This document shows, piece after piece, positions 51,037 to 60,033 of a stretch of DNA of 64,000 nt (positions are counted from its first letter, which is position 1; the number at the start of each line of letters is the position of its first letter). The stretch covers positions 62,001 through 126,000 of the forward strand of contig NZ_JASFDV010000001.1 in NCBI RefSeq assembly GCF_030766825.1, read 5' to 3'. Source of the DNA: Nocardiopsis sp. CC223A. GTDB taxonomy: Bacteria > Actinomycetota > Actinomycetes > Streptosporangiales > Streptosporangiaceae. A program made the translations under genes and the position numbers. The notes below the pieces were generated by a model. It saw nothing but the letters and a program-made list of their open reading frames with translations, was not told the origin of the DNA and ran no database searches.

Positions 51037-52251
51037 GTGCCCACCCGGAGCAGGACCGTTCTCGTCGTCGGCGCAGGCGTGGCCGGTTCCGCCTTCGCCC
51101 ACTGGGCCGCCCGGCACGGCTTCGCCCCCACCGTCGTGGACCGGGAACCCCGGCTCTCCTCCCGGCTGTCCCGCCTGGAGATCGGCTTCGGCGGCGTCGG
51201 CGTCCTCGCACGCATGGGCCTGCTCGACCGCCTCGCCGACGAGGTCGGCCCACCGCCCGTCGTGGAGTTCCGCTTCGGTGAGGACGGCGAACCCGTCCGC
51301 TGCCCCGCGCCCTCGGCCGAGCACTCCATGGTGATCCGCCGCGACCCGCTGCTGCGCGAGCTCCGGGACCTGACCTCCGCCGACGCCGAGTTCCTGTTCG
51401 GGGACTCGGTCACCGCCCTGCGGGAGACCCCCGACGGTGTCGACGTGGAGTTCGAGCACGCCCCGCCCCGCCGGTTCGACCTGGTCGTCGGCGCGGACGG
51501 CCTGCACTCGACCGTGCGCGGCCTCGCCTTCGAGGGGACCGCCGACGACCACATCCACGACCTCGGCGTCACCGTCGCGGTGTTCACCGTGCCCGACTTC
51601 ACCGGCCAGCGCGCCCTGTCCACCGTCCTGGTCAAGCCCGGCCGCGGCGCCATGCTCACCGACATCCCCGGGGAGGACGCCCTGGAGGCCGTCCTGCTCC
51701 GCCGCAGGCCGCACAACGAACGCGGCACCGGCCGGGAGACCCCCCGGGACCTGGCCCGGGCCTTCGCCGACGACGGCGGGGAGGTCCCGCGCATCCTGGC
51801 CGAGATGACCCGCGCCGACGTGCAGATCGCCTCCATCCGCCAGGTCCGGCTGGACACCTGGAGCCGCGGCCGGGTGGTGCTGCTCGGCAACGCCGCCTTC
51901 TGCGCCGACCCCATGTCCGGCATGGACACGGTGCTGGCCCTCAAGGGCGCCATGTCGCTGGCCGGTGAGCTCGCCCGGGTCGACGGCGACCACCGGTCGG
52001 GTTTCTTCGCCTACGAGGCCGCCATGCGCCCGCACGTGGAGCACGCCCAGCGGATGGGCGAGGACACCGTCGACGGGGTGGCGCCCTCCGGCGGGTCGAG
52101 CGGTCTGCGGGTGATGCGCACGGCCCTGCGCGCGGAGATCCTGGCGACCAAGGTGATCTCGTTCTTCACCGGTGGCGGCGGCACCGCTGAGACGGGCCCC
52201 GAGTTCCCCTTCGATCGCTACCTGCCGGCGGGGGAGCGCGGCACCGTCTGA
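51037..52251 (+). CDS. FAD-dependent aromatic-type monooxygenase (TetX/PHBH-like)
   Basis: 404 residues from GTG 51037 with CAGGAGG before it. FAD site VLVVGAGVAGSAFAHWAARHG (8-28), the DG motif DLVVGADGLHSTVRG (about 149-163), and the second FAD motif GRVVLLGNAAFCADPMSGMDTVLALKGA (about 284-311; the usual GDA/P is GNA). It hydroxylates an aromatic or polyketide-like compound with NAD(P)H. Coupling with the ArsR-controlled pump suggests a modify-and-export pair. Confidence 0.88.
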   Translation: MPTRSRTVLVVGAGVAGSAFAHWAARHGFAPTVVDREPRLSSRLSRLEIGFGGVGVLARMGLLDRLADEVGPPPVVEFRFGEDGEPVRCPAPSAEHSMVIRRDPLLRELRDLTSADAEFLFGDSVTALRETPDGVDVEFEHAPPRRFDLVVGADGLHSTVRGLAFEGTADDHIHDLGVTVAVFTVPDFTGQRALSTVLVKPGRGAMLTDIPGEDALEAVLLRRRPHNERGTGRETPRDLARAFADDGGEVPRILAEMTRADVQIASIRQVRLDTWSRGRVVLLGNAAFCADPMSGMDTVLALKGAMSLAGELARVDGDHRSGFFAYEAAMRPHVEHAQRMGEDTVDGVAPSGGSSGLRVMRTALRAEILATKVISFFTGGGGTAETGPEFPFDRYLPAGERGTV

Positions 52252-52255
52252 CACG

Positions 52256-53011
52256 TCATCCGGCCGCGCCCCGGTCCGCGGCCGGGGTGTTCCAGTCGGA
52301 GCCGATGACCTCGGGGACCAGTTCCAGCTGGCGCATGAAGCTGCGCAGGAGTCCGTCGAGTCCCGGGGCGCCGGCCTGCTCCCACTCCTGGTGGCCGTTG
52401 GCGAGCGCCGCGAAGAAGATCGCCGACACCAGCTCGGGACGGGGGTCGGCGGGCCCGGTCCCGGTGCGCAGCGCGATCGCCTCGGCCAGGCGGGTCTGGC
52501 GGCGCCGGCAGTAGGTCATGCCGGTGCGCATCAGTTCGGGGCTCTCGGCGATGATCTCCGCCGCCCCGCCCTTGAAGTGGTGCATCGCCGTCCGGCCCAG
52601 CGTTTCCCAGTGGTCGCGCATGGCGTTGCACAGGGCCTCGAAGGGGGTCTCGTCGGCGGGCCGGGCCAGGAAGTGCTCGATGAGCACCTCGTCGACGCTC
52701 CCCATCGCCTCCAGGACCACGTCCTCCTTGGTGGGGAAGTAGCGGAAGAACGTGCGCTGGGAGACGCCCGCGCTGGCGGCGATCTCCTCGGTGGTGGTGT
52801 TCCCGTAGCCCCGTTCGTGGAACAGGCGCAGCCCCGTCTCGATGAGCGCCCTGCGCGTGCGCGCCTTCTTCGCCTCGCGCAGTCCCGGGCGGCAGTCCCC
52901 GGCGGTCTCTCGGGAAGCCTCTCCGGCGGCTTCTCGGGCGGCCTCCCCGGAAGCCTCTCGGGCGGCCTCCCGGGAGGCCGCGCCGACGGTGCCGGGGCTC
53001 GTCGTGCTCAT
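52256..53011 (-). CDS. TetR family regulator with Ala/Glu/Arg-rich N-terminal extension
   Basis: 251 residues from ATG 53011 (GGGAGGCGCGCCC before it). Residues 12-38 are a repeat of REA/GEA units (ASREAAREASGEAAREAAGE), then the helix-turn-helix KARTRRALIETGLRLFHERGYGNTTTEEIAASAGVSQRTFFRYFPTKEDVV. The extension is unusual for TetR proteins and probably helical; it could be an artefact of start choice, but no better start follows. Divergent from the DHA2 pump across the dyad 53114-53145. Confidence 0.88.
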   Translation of the reverse strand: MSTTSPGTVGAASREAAREASGEAAREAAGEASRETAGDCRPGLREAKKARTRRALIETGLRLFHERGYGNTTTEEIAASAGVSQRTFFRYFPTKEDVVLEAMGSVDEVLIEHFLARPADETPFEALCNAMRDHWETLGRTAMHHFKGGAAEIIAESPELMRTGMTYCRRRQTRLAEAIALRTGTGPADPRPELVSAIFFAALANGHQEWEQAGAPGLDGLLRSFMRQLELVPEVIGSDWNTPAADRGAAG

Positions 53012-53113
53012 GGGCGCGCCTCCCGCTTCCCCGTGGTCTCCCCGCGGTTCTCCCCGTGGTCTGCCCGCGGCGTGCCGCAGGTTCCCCACGAGGATACCCC
53101 TGAGGGAATGTGC

Positions 53114-53145
53114 TGTCAGTCACTGTAAAAAGTCAGTGGCTGACA
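53114..53145. promoter_or_regulatory. Long operator dyad overlapping the -35 of the DHA2 pump gene
   Basis: TGTCAGTCACTG-TAAAAAGT-CAGTGGCTGACA: 12-bp arms with one mismatch. CTGACA at its right end (53140-53145) is also a -35 box, 17 bases before TAATCT (53163-53168). Binding of the divergent TetR would block RNA polymerase. Confidence 0.7.
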
Positions 53146-53196
53146 ACTGGCAGTCGCTGCCATAATCTTGGGCGAGCCGACTTCCAAGGGGGACCC

Positions 53197-54795
53197 ATGA
53201 CCGCAGAGACCGTTCCGCCCGAGACCACGGCTCCGCCCGGCCGGCGGACGTCCGGTTGGACGCGCAGCCCCTGGGCGACGCTGGTCGCCATCGCGTTCGG
53301 CGTGATGATGGTGGCGTTGGACGGCACGATCGTGGCCGTCGCCAACCCCGCCATCGGTGCCTCGCTGGGCGCCTCACTGGCCGAACTCCAATGGGTCACC
53401 CACGGCTACCTCTTGGGCCTGGCCGTCTTCCTCATCACCGCGGGCAAGCTCGCCGACAGGTTCGGCCACCGCCGCGTCTACCTGGTGGGCGTGGTCGGGT
53501 TCGTCGCCTCGTCGGTGGCGATCGCGCTGTCCTCGGGGGTCATCATGCTGGTGGCCTTCCGCATCGCACAAGGCGTTTTCGGCGCGCTGCTGCTGCCCTC
53601 GGCCATGGGCCTGCTGCGCTCGGTGTTCCCGCCCAGCAGGCTCGGCCAGGCCTTCGGCGTGTTCGGCAGCCTCATCGGTGCCTCGACCGCCGCCGGGCCG
53701 ATCATCGGCGGCCTGCTGGTGGGCTCGTTCGGCTGGGAGGCGGTCTTCTACATCAACGTCCCGGTCGGCGCGGTCGCGCTGGGCCTGGGCCTGTGGCTGC
53801 TCTCCGCCAACCGCCCCACCGACGCCGACAGCCGCATGGACCTCCCCGGCATCATCCTGGTCAGCGTCGCCGTCTTCGCCCTGGTGTGGGCGCTGGTCGA
53901 GGCGCCGGTGGTGGGCTGGGCGCACCCGGTCACCCTCGTCTCGCTCGGCGCCGCCCTGCTCCTGGGCCTGGCGTTCGTGCTGTGGGAGCGCCGCCCCGAA
54001 CAGCCGCTGCTGCCGCTCTCCCTGTTCGCCGACCGGTCGGTGTCCATCGGCGTGGTGCTCACCGTGGTGATGGCCGTGAGCCTGATGGGCTCGCTGTTCT
54101 TCGTGACCTTCTACCTCCAGGGCGTGCGCGGGCTGACCCCCGCACAGACCGGGATGCAGCTCATCGCGATGACCGCCACCATGGCCGTCACCTCGCCGCT
54201 GGCGGGACGCCTGCTGGACCGGGTCGGCGCGAAGCCGCCCACCACGGCGGGCCTGCTGTCCGGGGCGGTCGGCATGTTCCTGCTCTCGGGCATGGACGCC
54301 GACACCGGCATCCTGTACACCTCCGCCGCGTTCCTGCTGTTGGGCGCGGGCCTGAGCCTGGTCATGACCGGTGCGACCGCGGCGATCATCGGCAACGCCC
54401 CCGTACGGCTGGCCGGGGTGGCCTCGGCGCTCCAGCAGGCCGCCATGCAGCTGGGCGGATCGCTGGGCACGGCCGTCCTGGGCGCGGTGATGTCCGGGAC
54501 GATCCTGGCCACCCTGCCCGGACACCTCACCGCGGCCGGACAGGACGCCCCCTCGGCGGCCGACCTCGCCGCCGCGCAGAGCACCGTCGCCCAGGGCGGG
54601 GCGGTGATCCCCGAGGGGGCCGCCGCGGAGGTCGCCGACGCGGTCACCCGCGCCAGCAACCTGGCCTTCCTGGACGGGCTCCAGCTGGCCTTCCTCATCG
54701 CGTCCGGGCTGCTCATGGCCGGTGCGATCCTGTCGCTGTTCATGCGTGCCGGGCGGATGGAGGACGACCAGGAGTCCCCCGTCGTCCACGTGTGA
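53197..54795 (+). CDS. DHA2-family (EmrB/QacA) MFS drug exporter
   Basis: 532 residues from ATG 53197. Fourteen-helix layout: AIAFGVMMVALDGTIVAVANPAIGASLGAS (motif D1), LITAGKLADRFGHRRVYLVG (motif A), RIAQGVFGALLLPSAMGLLR, and GASTAAGPIIGGLLVGSFGWEAVFYINVPVG (motif C). C-terminal loop GHLTAAGQDAPSAADLAAAQ sits before the last helix. Exports drugs by proton antiport; controlled by the adjacent TetR. Confidence 0.94.
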   Translation: MTAETVPPETTAPPGRRTSGWTRSPWATLVAIAFGVMMVALDGTIVAVANPAIGASLGASLAELQWVTHGYLLGLAVFLITAGKLADRFGHRRVYLVGVVGFVASSVAIALSSGVIMLVAFRIAQGVFGALLLPSAMGLLRSVFPPSRLGQAFGVFGSLIGASTAAGPIIGGLLVGSFGWEAVFYINVPVGAVALGLGLWLLSANRPTDADSRMDLPGIILVSVAVFALVWALVEAPVVGWAHPVTLVSLGAALLLGLAFVLWERRPEQPLLPLSLFADRSVSIGVVLTVVMAVSLMGSLFFVTFYLQGVRGLTPAQTGMQLIAMTATMAVTSPLAGRLLDRVGAKPPTTAGLLSGAVGMFLLSGMDADTGILYTSAAFLLLGAGLSLVMTGATAAIIGNAPVRLAGVASALQQAAMQLGGSLGTAVLGAVMSGTILATLPGHLTAAGQDAPSAADLAAAQSTVAQGGAVIPEGAAAEVADAVTRASNLAFLDGLQLAFLIASGLLMAGAILSLFMRAGRMEDDQESPVVHV

Positions 54796-54805
54796 GCCCC
54801 CGGGC

Positions 54806-54837
54806 GGGAGGGGGCGGGGCCGCACGGCCCCGCCCCC
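54806..54837. terminator. 15-bp stem bidirectional terminator
   Basis: GAGGGGGCGGGGCCG-CA-CGGCCCCGCCCCCTC between the DHA2 pump and argJ, which converge. Confidence 0.75.
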
Positions 54838-54861
54838 TCTCTCACACACGCCCGGATCGGA

Positions 54862-56022
54862 TCAGGTGGTGTAGTCCGCGTTGATGCGGATGTACCCCTC
54901 CGTCAGATCGCAGCCGTAGGCGGTGAACCCGCCCCCGGCGATCCCCAGGTCCACCGAGATCACCACCTCGTCGCCCTTCATGTGCTCGGTCGCCCGCGCC
55001 AACACCTCGTCGGTCGACTCCGCCGGGTAGGTCTCCACGTCCCCGAAGAGGATGCGGGTGTTCTCCGGCAGGATGTCGGTCTCGTCCGAGCACTTGCCGA
55101 TCGCCATCGCCACCCGCCCCCAGTTGGGGTCGGCGCCGTGCACGGCCGTCTTGACCAGCGGTGAGTTCACGACGGCCTTGGCGACCCGCTTGGCCTGCGC
55201 GTCGTCGCGCGCCCCGGTCACCCGGACCTCCAGGAGCCTGCTCGCGCCCTCGCCGTCGGAGGCGATCATCCGCACCAGCCGCAACGCCACCTCGAACAGC
55301 GCCGCCTCGAACCCGGCGGGGTCCACCGGCCCCGCCAGGCCGTTGGCGAACAGCGCCGCGGAGTCGCTGGTGGAGGTGTCGCCGTCGATGCTCAGCGCGT
55401 TGAAGGTGCGGCCCACCACCCGGCGGAACACCTCGTCCAGCAGCGGCTGCTCGATCTCGGCGTCGGTGAAGAACCACGCCAGCATCGTCGCCATGTCCGG
55501 TTCGATCATGCCCACGCCCTTGGCGATCCCGGTCAGGGTCGCGTTCCCCACCCGCGCCGAGGCGATCTTGGGGTGGGTGTCGGTGGTCATCATCGCCGCC
55601 GCGGCCCGGTCCAGGTCGGCGGGCGGGAACTCCTCGGGCAGCCCGTCCAGGTGGGCGCGGACCTTCTCCATCGGGTACGGGCGGCCGATCACACCGGTGG
55701 ACGCCACCAGGATCTCGTCGGCCCGCACCCCGGCCGCCGCCGCCACCCGCTCCTGGAGCTCGCGCGCGTTCTCCTCGCCCACGCCCCCGGTGGCCACGTT
55801 GGCGTTGCGGGCGATCACCGTGACGCCCCGCGCCCGGCCGTCGGCCGCCGCGCGACGGCTGAGCACCACGCTGGGCCCCGCGAACCGGGACCGGGTGAAC
55901 ACGGCCGACACGTGCGCGGGCACCTCGGACACCACCGCGAAGAAGTCGTCGTTGGGGTCCTTGATCCCGATGTTCCCGGCGACACCGCGGAAACCGGCGG
56001 GAACGGGGGTCTTGCTGCTCAA
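54862..56022 (-). CDS. argJ: ArgJ: bifunctional ornithine/glutamate N-acetyltransferase
   Basis: 386 residues from TTG 56022 with GAGGAGGACGA before it. ArgJ moves the acetyl group from N-acetylornithine to glutamate. Opening PVPAGFRGVAGNIGIKD; self-cleavage site EPDMATMLAWFF, where Thr179 becomes the nucleophile; NALSIDGDTSTSD and VHGADPNWGRVAMAIGKC are further signatures, and it ends GYIRINADYTT as usual. No other arg gene is near, so this copy is unclustered; it may be the housekeeping one or a paralogue (some work in specialised metabolism). Confidence 0.93.
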   Translation of the reverse strand: MSSKTPVPAGFRGVAGNIGIKDPNDDFFAVVSEVPAHVSAVFTRSRFAGPSVVLSRRAAADGRARGVTVIARNANVATGGVGEENARELQERVAAAAGVRADEILVASTGVIGRPYPMEKVRAHLDGLPEEFPPADLDRAAAAMMTTDTHPKIASARVGNATLTGIAKGVGMIEPDMATMLAWFFTDAEIEQPLLDEVFRRVVGRTFNALSIDGDTSTSDSAALFANGLAGPVDPAGFEAALFEVALRLVRMIASDGEGASRLLEVRVTGARDDAQAKRVAKAVVNSPLVKTAVHGADPNWGRVAMAIGKCSDETDILPENTRILFGDVETYPAESTDEVLARATEHMKGDEVVISVDLGIAGGGFTAYGCDLTEGYIRINADYTT

Positions 56023-56190
56023 TCGTCCTCCTCGGGGTCGTGGGCGCCAGACTACTCCGCTCGGGACCAAGGCCCTGATTACGGCCCTGACCTGCGAGGG
56101 TTTCGTCCTGCGCGGAGTCCGGCACGGTGTGACAACGAGCAGACAACGGGGTATCCGCGGGAGTGAGTGGAGAACGTCGGGGGGAGGCGT

Positions 56191-57225
56191 GTGGTGCGTG
56201 ATGGAGATTGGCTCACGGAGACGGGGGCGCGGATACGCGGTGTCCTGAAGGTGATGGTGGACGCGGGCTGGCTGCCCGGCGGCGCCGCCGTCATCGGCAC
56301 CGGGGGCATGTGGGAGTTCGTCGCGGTCGGCCGGATCGACGAGGACAGCGACACCGCCCCCGACGTCGCCTACGACGTCGCGAGCCTGACGAAGGTGATG
56401 GCGACCTGGCCGCTGGTCGGTCAGGCGGTCGCCGAGGGGATGCTGGATCTGGACACCCCGATGTCCGAATACCTGCCCGCGGACGGGCTGCCCGGGGCCG
56501 CGGTCACCACCCGGCAGATCCTCACGCACACCAGCCGCCTCAACCAGGTGACCTGGTTGGAGAGGTACGTGGGCACCGGCCAGGACCTGGCCGAGGCGAT
56601 CCTGGCCGACCCGCTGGAAGAACCGGGGTACCGGTACATCGACCGGGGGTTCATCCTGCTCGGACTGGTGCTGGAGCGGCTGTACGGGACGGGGCTGGAC
56701 CGGCTGGCCGCGGACCTGTGGGACGAGCTGGGCATGCGGTCCACGGAGTTCGGCCCGCTGGCGCGCTCGCCCGGGGTGGCGCCCACCGAGCGCCGGCTGC
56801 CCGGCGCCGGGCCCGCCTGGGGTGTGGTGCACGACGAGGCGGCGGCGCTGATGGGCGGGGTGGCGGGGCACGCGGGCGCGTTCACGACCGCCATCGACCT
56901 GGGCGCGTTCGCCCGGGAACTGCTGCGCATCCACGAGGGCGGGGACGGGCCGGTGCCGTCGTCGTTCGTGCGGGCGAGCTGGCGGCCGCACGTGGACGCC
57001 GGACAGCGGCTCTGGCGCGGGCTGGGGTGGCTGGTGACCCCGGAGGGGGTGGTCTACCACAACGGGTTCACCGGGACGAGCCTGTTCATGCACCCCGAGA
57101 GCAGCAGGTACGTGGGTGTGCTGACCAACGCGGTGTACTACGGCCGGGACCGCACGGGTCTGGTGGACCTGCGCTCGGCGGCCCGGTCGGCGGTGTCGCC
57201 GCAGGCGCACGACTCCACCCCGTAG
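56191..57225 (+). CDS. Serine hydrolase, beta-lactamase family (esterase/DD-peptidase-like)
   Basis: 344 residues from GTG 56191 (56194 equally possible; GGGGGGAGG ahead). Motifs: VASLTKVM (Ser65, Lys68), YIDRGF (Tyr149, Asp151 replacing the usual Asn) and HNGFTGTS (His290). ILTHTSRLNQVTWLERYVGT and GMRSTEFGPL also fit. No signal peptide. The Asp in motif 2 is found in esterase-type members. Substrate unknown. Confidence 0.88.
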   Translation: MVRDGDWLTETGARIRGVLKVMVDAGWLPGGAAVIGTGGMWEFVAVGRIDEDSDTAPDVAYDVASLTKVMATWPLVGQAVAEGMLDLDTPMSEYLPADGLPGAAVTTRQILTHTSRLNQVTWLERYVGTGQDLAEAILADPLEEPGYRYIDRGFILLGLVLERLYGTGLDRLAADLWDELGMRSTEFGPLARSPGVAPTERRLPGAGPAWGVVHDEAAALMGGVAGHAGAFTTAIDLGAFARELLRIHEGGDGPVPSSFVRASWRPHVDAGQRLWRGLGWLVTPEGVVYHNGFTGTSLFMHPESSRYVGVLTNAVYYGRDRTGLVDLRSAARSAVSPQAHDSTP

Positions 57226-57319
57226 GCCGGGGCGGTCGTCCGGGACGGCGACCCGGCGCAGCGGGCCGCGGCCGTCCCGGGGCGCGGGACCGGTCGGCCG
57301 CCGCGCGGCGCGGCCCCGA

Positions 57320-58141
57320 TCAGGGGCGGGCCAGGGCCCGGGTGAGCACTTCGAGGAACCCGGCCAGCCCGGCCGGGCCCGGCACCGTCAGGTCGGCTGC
57401 CTCGGCGACCCGGGCGGCCTCGCCGGAGGCCGCGCACACGGTCAGCCCGGGGATCCCGTCGGAGCGCAGCCGGGCCACGGCGTCGAAGGCGGGCAGGTCG
57501 CCCAGGTCGTCGCCCGCGTACAGGACCGACCCGGCGGCCCGCTCCGCCACCAGCGCGGACAGGGCCGCGCCCTTGTCCACGCCCGCGGGGCGCAGTTCGA
57601 TGACCATGCGGCCGGGCTCCACCCGGAGCCCGGCCCGCTCCGCCAGCGCCGCCAGGTGCGGGGCGAGCAGCTCCAACGCGGCGTCCGGCTCGGCGGTGCG
57701 GCGGGTGTGCACCGCCAGCGAGCGGCCCTTGTCCTCGATCCAGGTGCCCTCGGGCGCGCCGAGGGAGTCGATGAGGCCGGGCAGTTCGGCGCGGACCACG
57801 GCCACCCCCGGCGGCGGGTCGGCGGCCGCCACACGGCCGTTCATCCAGCGTTCGGCGCCGTAGTGGCCCAGCACGGTGATGCCCGGGACGCGGTCCAGCC
57901 CGCCCAGGTCGATGGCGGTGGCGGCCGGGCGCCCGGTGATGACCGCGATCGTGCCCAGCCGCTCGGCCAGGCCCGCGAGCAGCTCCACGATCCCCGGCTG
58001 GGGCGCGGAGGTGCGCGGGTCGTCGACGATGGGTGCCAGGGTGCCGTCGAAGTCGAAGGCGGCCAGGGCCTTGGCGGGGTCGGTCAGCAGGGCGTCGAGC
58101 GCGGTGCGCCCCTCGGCCGTGCTCGGTTCGGGCAGCTGCAT
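57320..58141 (-). CDS. otsB: Trehalose-6-phosphate phosphatase
   Basis: 273 residues. HAD-type motifs: AAFDFDGTLAPIVDDP (Asp30 nucleophile, Asp32), VITGRP (68-72), VDKGAAL (Lys190) and YAGDDLGD (208-215). GHYGAERWMNG near 92-102 is the trehalose-phosphatase cap signature. It makes trehalose from the product of OtsA (encoded 3.7 kb away). Confidence 0.93.
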   Translation of the reverse strand: MQLPEPSTAEGRTALDALLTDPAKALAAFDFDGTLAPIVDDPRTSAPQPGIVELLAGLAERLGTIAVITGRPAATAIDLGGLDRVPGITVLGHYGAERWMNGRVAAADPPPGVAVVRAELPGLIDSLGAPEGTWIEDKGRSLAVHTRRTAEPDAALELLAPHLAALAERAGLRVEPGRMVIELRPAGVDKGAALSALVAERAAGSVLYAGDDLGDLPAFDAVARLRSDGIPGLTVCAASGEAARVAEAADLTVPGPAGLAGFLEVLTRALARP

Positions 58142-58300
58142 GGCGGACCTTTCCGGACGGGCGGCGCCTCCAACCTATCCGGGGCGGGTGAACGGGGGGC
58201 GTCCCGGAACGTGGCGGAACCGGCGCCCGATGGCCGTGCCGTGTTCGGCCGCCGTTCATCGGCTCCGGTGCACCATGGGGATTCGTGTGGGATGAGAGAG

Positions 58301-58330
58301 GCGGGTGCGCACCTGAGGGTGCGCACCCGC
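58301..58330 (-). terminator. 13-bp stem terminator of the DUF3263 gene
   Basis: GCGGGTGCGCACC-TGAG-GGTGCGCACCCGC, about 70 bases downstream of the leftward DUF3263 stop. The rest of 58142-58400 shows no gene. Confidence 0.65.
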
Positions 58331-58400
58331 GTTCTTGTCTGGTTTCGGACCTGTGGTCGCATCCATGGTGCTTCGGGCAGGGAGCGACCGAAAAGGGGCC

Positions 58401-58685
58401 TCAGAGTCGGATGCCCAGCCGCCGTGCATTGCGTTGGCGCTGGCGGTCGGCGCGCACCCGGCGCAGCCGCTTGACCGTCATGGGATCGAAGGCCAGCGCC
58501 TCGGGGCGGTCGACCAGCCCGTTCAGCAGCTGGTAGTACCGCGTGGCGGAGAACCCGAACTCGTCGCGGATCGCCTGTTCCTTGGAGCCCTCGAACTTCC
58601 ACCACTGGCGCTCGAAGGCCAGGATGCGCTGATCGCGTTCGGCCAGTGCCGACTGACCGTCTTCGGTCGGACCGATATTCGGCAT
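58401..58685 (-). CDS. DUF3263 family small DNA-binding-like protein
   Basis: 94 residues: LAERDQRILAFERQWWKFEGSKEQAIRDEFGFSATRYYQLLNGLVDRPEALAFDPMTVKRLRRVRADRQRQRNARR. This is the DUF3263 pattern, with a helix-turn-helix-like core (KEQAIRDEFGFSATRYYQLL) and a basic tail. The family is confined to actinobacteria; function not established, but a DNA-binding role is likely. Confidence 0.93.
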   Translation of the reverse strand: MPNIGPTEDGQSALAERDQRILAFERQWWKFEGSKEQAIRDEFGFSATRYYQLLNGLVDRPEALAFDPMTVKRLRRVRADRQRQRNARRLGIRL

Positions 58686-58893
58686 GGGACACCCCCTGGG
58701 CGGGAAATTGGTTTGTCCGGATCGGCCCGACTCATGCTAGCGACTCGACATGCCGGATGAGGAGCGGAAAACCCAGGACTGGCAGCGGGGATACAGTTGC
58801 CTTTCCTACCCCCACGGCCACTTGTCCACGCCGGAAACCTGTGCTCATGACAGAATTACGGTGGTACAGGGGAGCAACATTAGGGAGCCTGTC

Positions 58894-60033
58894 GTGCTCG
58901 GGGGCATCAGCCGTCACAGGGAACACACCGGGATCGTGGCCATCGCCGCGATCGTCGTCCTCGGTCCGGCCGCCGCCCCCGCGGCGGCCGACGGGGTTCC
59001 CGATTTCCGCCCCGAGCAATGGGGTCTCCAGTCCGTCGGTGCCCAGGAATTGTGGCCGGAAACACAGGGACAGGGCATCACCGTGGCCCTGCCCGGGGCC
59101 TCGGTCCACGCCGACCACCCGGACCTGGTCGACAACCTGACCGTCGACGAGGAGTTCGGCGGCAACGACGGCGACGCCGACACGGGCAGTGCCGCGGCCG
59201 CCCTGGTGGCGGGCCACGGGCACGGCATGGACGCCGACGGCGGTGTGCTCGGCGTGGCCCCCGCCTCCGGACTGCTGGTCATCCCGACCGGGGACCGGCT
59301 GGCCGCCGCGGTGCGCCACGCGGCCGACTCCGGGGCGCAGGTCGTCCTGCTGCCCGAGATCCCCGAGGGGACCGACCTCACCGGGGCCACCCGCGACGCC
59401 GTCGCCGCCGGGGCCCTGGTGGTCGGCCCGGCCGACGACCGGGCCGACCCCAACGTGCTGGCCGTCGGCGGTATGGACGAGGACTCCGAGCTGATCTCCG
59501 GTTCGCCGGACCCCGGGGCGATCGAGCTGGTCGCCCCCGGCGCCGACCTGGAGACGGCCGGACCCGACATGGGGCAGGTCGAGGTCACCGGCACCGAGTA
59601 CGCGGCGGCGATGGCCGCCGGGGCCGCCGCGCTGCTCCGCTCGGCCCACCCGCAGCTGCGCCCCGAACAGATCCGCGAGGCCCTGGTGGAGGGCTCCCAG
59701 CCCGGCCCGGACGGACTGCCGAGCCTGCACCTGCCGTTCGCGGAGGCCCAGGCCGCCGGAACCGCCCAGGACGTCCCGCTCTTCGACGAGGAGCTGGCCG
59801 ACCGGGCCGAGGAGGGCCCCGCGGTGCCGGTGTGGGTGTGGTTCGCGATGGTCGGCCTGGTCCTGGTGCTGGGGGTGGCGCTGATCGTGGTGTGGGTGCG
59901 CCGATCCTCCGCCGACCCCTACGGCGTCAAGGCCGAACGCGCCCTGGAGGAGGCGGAGATCGCCGAGCAGCGCGCCACCGAGGCGCCGCCCGCCTCCCGT
60001 CGGAAGAAGGGCGGCCGCCGCCGCAAGGGTTGA
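58894..60033 (+). CDS. Mycosin-like S8 protein that has lost catalytic Asp and Ser (pseudoprotease), membrane-anchored
   Basis: 379 residues from GTG 58894 (AGGGAG five bases ahead). Signal peptide 10-33, subtilase fold starting WGLQSVGAQELWPETQGQGITVALPGASV (43-71), where the catalytic Asp of the usual VLDTGV is replaced (ALPGAS). His108 is kept in VAGHGHGM. The Ser motif GTSxAA reads GTEYAAAMAAGAAALL, with Glu235 instead of Ser. C-terminal membrane helix 311-336 and a basic tail, as in mycosins of type VII secretion. Probably a scaffold or regulator rather than a protease. Confidence 0.85.
   Translation: MLGGISRHREHTGIVAIAAIVVLGPAAAPAAADGVPDFRPEQWGLQSVGAQELWPETQGQGITVALPGASVHADHPDLVDNLTVDEEFGGNDGDADTGSAAAALVAGHGHGMDADGGVLGVAPASGLLVIPTGDRLAAAVRHAADSGAQVVLLPEIPEGTDLTGATRDAVAAGALVVGPADDRADPNVLAVGGMDEDSELISGSPDPGAIELVAPGADLETAGPDMGQVEVTGTEYAAAMAAGAAALLRSAHPQLRPEQIREALVEGSQPGPDGLPSLHLPFAEAQAAGTAQDVPLFDEELADRAEEGPAVPVWVWFAMVGLVLVLGVALIVVWVRRSSADPYGVKAERALEEAEIAEQRATEAPPASRRKKGGRRRKG

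Noticed and set aside
49274-52251. Arsenic resistance operon
   Set aside because: ArsR lacks the usual cysteines and there is no arsB, arsC or arsenite methylase; only the regulator family suggests it.
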